A stretch of 24,187 nucleotides of DNA, taken from contig NZ_WJFC01000203.1 in the NCBI RefSeq assembly GCF_009725235.1, positions 1-24,187 on the forward strand. Direction: 5' to 3'. Positions 23,247 to 24,187 of this stretch are shown here, in pieces. The translations under genes were made by a program, and so were the position numbers. Numbering within the stretch: the first letter of the stretch is position 1; each line of letters starts with the position of its first letter. This DNA comes from Scytonema sp. UIC 10036. GTDB taxonomy: Bacteria; Cyanobacteriota; Cyanobacteriia; Cyanobacteriales; Nostocaceae. The notes beneath the pieces were generated by a model. That model did not search any database and was not told where the DNA came from. It worked only from the letters and a program-made list of their open reading frames with translations.

Positions 23247-24053
23247 ATGCCAACCGCAAAAAAATCTTTTCGTGTCGATGCTTTACAAGTGCAGGTTTAC
23301 AACTCTGAAGTCGAACTGGCGCAGGATGTTGCAGAGAAAACACAACAGTATTTACAAAACATCCTCCTAGAGAAAGAAACTGCCGCTTTATTATTAGCAA
23401 CTGGGAACTCTCAACTGAAATTTCTTGATACTTTGATAGCAAATGGTGGTATAGATTGGTCGCGAATTATATTGTTTCATTTAGATGAATACTTGGGTAT
23501 TGCATCTAACCATCCTGCTAGTTTCCGCCACTATTTACGAGAACGTGTTGAAAACCGAGTGAATCCTAAAATATTTCATTATATCGAAGGTGATACCATG
23601 CAACCTTTGATAGAGTGCGATCGCTACACCAAATTACTGCAAGCACAACCGATAGACTTGTGCTGTCTTGGTGTTGGAGAAAACGGACATCTTGCTTTTA
23701 ACGATCCTGCTGTCGCTGATTTTCACGATTCACGTACAGTAAAACTTGTGAAGCTAGATGACGTAAACCGCCAACAACAAGTCAATACAGGTTATTTCCC
23801 CAAATTAGAAGCTGTACCGCAATACGCTTTTACCGTAACTCTTCCGTTGATTTGTTCTGCTCAAAAAATTATCTGTCTTGCACAAGGAAAACGCAAAGAG
23901 AAAATCGTGCAACGGATACTGCACGGTGATGTGACAACTGATTGTCCTGCGTCTATTCTTCGCACGTGCGATAAGCTGGGTACAGCTTGCGCTAAGAGCG
24001 AACGAGCAACATTATTTTTGGATGTAGATTCTGTAGCTTTAGTAGAAAGTTAG
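23247..24053 (+). CDS. nagB: Glucosamine-6-phosphate deaminase/isomerase-like protein
   Basis: A 268-residue member of the NagB/6-phosphogluconolactonase superfamily. ATGNSQLKFLDTL (phosphate loop), FHLDEYLGI with D80 and E81, and GVGENGHLAFNDP (142-154, with E145 and H148) are the NagB active-site motifs and favour glucosamine-6-phosphate deaminase over the lactonase. VTLPLICSAQKIICLAQGKRKEKIV is the conserved C-terminal block. The reaction converts glucosamine-6-phosphate to fructose-6-phosphate and ammonia. Length fits the family (240-270). The ATG at 23247 lacks a clear Shine-Dalgarno. The gene has its own leader hairpin and no operon partner within the window. The TAG lies in the palindrome GAGCAAATTTGCTC (24053-24066). 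Confidence 0.88.
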   Translation: MPTAKKSFRVDALQVQVYNSEVELAQDVAEKTQQYLQNILLEKETAALLLATGNSQLKFLDTLIANGGIDWSRIILFHLDEYLGIASNHPASFRHYLRERVENRVNPKIFHYIEGDTMQPLIECDRYTKLLQAQPIDLCCLGVGENGHLAFNDPAVADFHDSRTVKLVKLDDVNRQQQVNTGYFPKLEAVPQYAFTVTLPLICSAQKIICLAQGKRKEKIVQRILHGDVTTDCPASILRTCDKLGTACAKSERATLFLDVDSVALVES

Positions 24054-24071
24054 AGCAAATTTGCTCAGATT

Positions 24072-24106
24072 CCCCACCTCGTTCCCAACCCCCCACCTCG
24101 TTCCCA
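24072..24106. repeat. Direct repeat of CCCCACCTCGTTCCCA, period 19
   Basis: Two perfect 16-bp copies (24072-24087 and 24091-24106) follow the NagB-like gene. The second continues as GGC, giving CCTCGTTCCCAGGC as at 4777-4790, so both places carry the same dispersed family. Confidence 0.65.
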
Positions 24107-24187
24107 GGCTCCCAACTCGGTCGCATGCACACAACTCCTTGCCAACGAAACAAATGGGTGAAATGGAAACAAATAGGTGGGTGATAA

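Noticed and set aside
24053..24066. Palindrome GAGCAAATTTGCTC as a terminator
   Set aside because: It is perfect, but it has no loop and no T-run, so termination is not supported.

Overview
The window comes from a filamentous, probably heterocyst-forming (Nostocales-type) cyanobacterium. Three things support this. The HIP1 octamer GCGATCGC recurs about every 1.5-2 kb (for example near 377, 4498, 8860, 10299, 11604, 13270, 18076, 22090, 22544 and 23619). Short tandem heptamer repeats (STRRs such as GTTAGTG, CACTAAC, TAATGGC, GCAATTA) fill many gene boundaries. The gene families are typical of these genomes: multi-PAS hybrid histidine kinases, a zinc-ribbon Ser/Thr kinase, a Mut7-C protein, a Suc/Fer-like protein and a fibrillin-like protein. 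The genus cannot be fixed from the sequence. No tRNA, rRNA, CRISPR array or intact transposase was seen.

Layout. 136-2327 (minus): a two-gene cell-surface polysaccharide cassette, a GT61 glycosyltransferase followed by a membrane O-acyltransferase. 2509-4752 (plus): a soluble REC-PAS-PAS-histidine kinase-REC protein followed by a terminator-like hairpin. 4753-5233: dispersed repeats and a minus-strand coding remnant. 5234-7111: an ABC exporter half-transporter. 7239-9086: an M50 site-2-type metalloprotease fused to TPRs. 9087-9485: a dispersed repeat, a second coding remnant and a candidate promoter. 9486-12686: a membrane-anchored DUF4118-PAS4-histidine kinase-REC protein. 12722-13696 (minus): a Suc/Fer-like thioredoxin-fold protein. 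13697-14776: a long gene-free stretch with a 108-bp terminal-inverted-repeat element. 14777-15520: a Mut7-C RNase-like protein. 15584-16636: a ROK sugar kinase interrupted in frame by a dispersed repeat. 16734-17228: a lone antitoxin-like gene and, on the other strand, a decayed MazF-type toxin fragment. 17418-19068: a fibrillin-like protein converging on a Xi-class glutathione transferase. 19247-22191: a zinc-ribbon Ser/Thr kinase and a substrate-binding-protein-like partner that carries an apparent one-base frameshift in a T8 tract. 22352-23032 (minus): a beta-phosphoglucomutase-like HAD protein. 23247-24053: a NagB-like glucosamine-6-phosphate deaminase with a hairpin in its leader.

Functional reading. 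The window is mostly accessory signalling (two hybrid histidine kinases, one Ser/Thr kinase with a putative extracytoplasmic sensor), envelope and export functions, and sugar-phosphate metabolism (ROK kinase, HAD mutase or phosphatase, NagB). Genes lie in singles or pairs, separated by repeats. The repeats have also entered reading frames: they supply an insert in the ROK kinase, a linker in the ABC exporter, and the C-terminal residues or stop codons of at least two genes. The strongest leads are the kinase/sensor pair with its homopolymer frameshift, the repeat-derived protein segments, and the fossil toxin gene.
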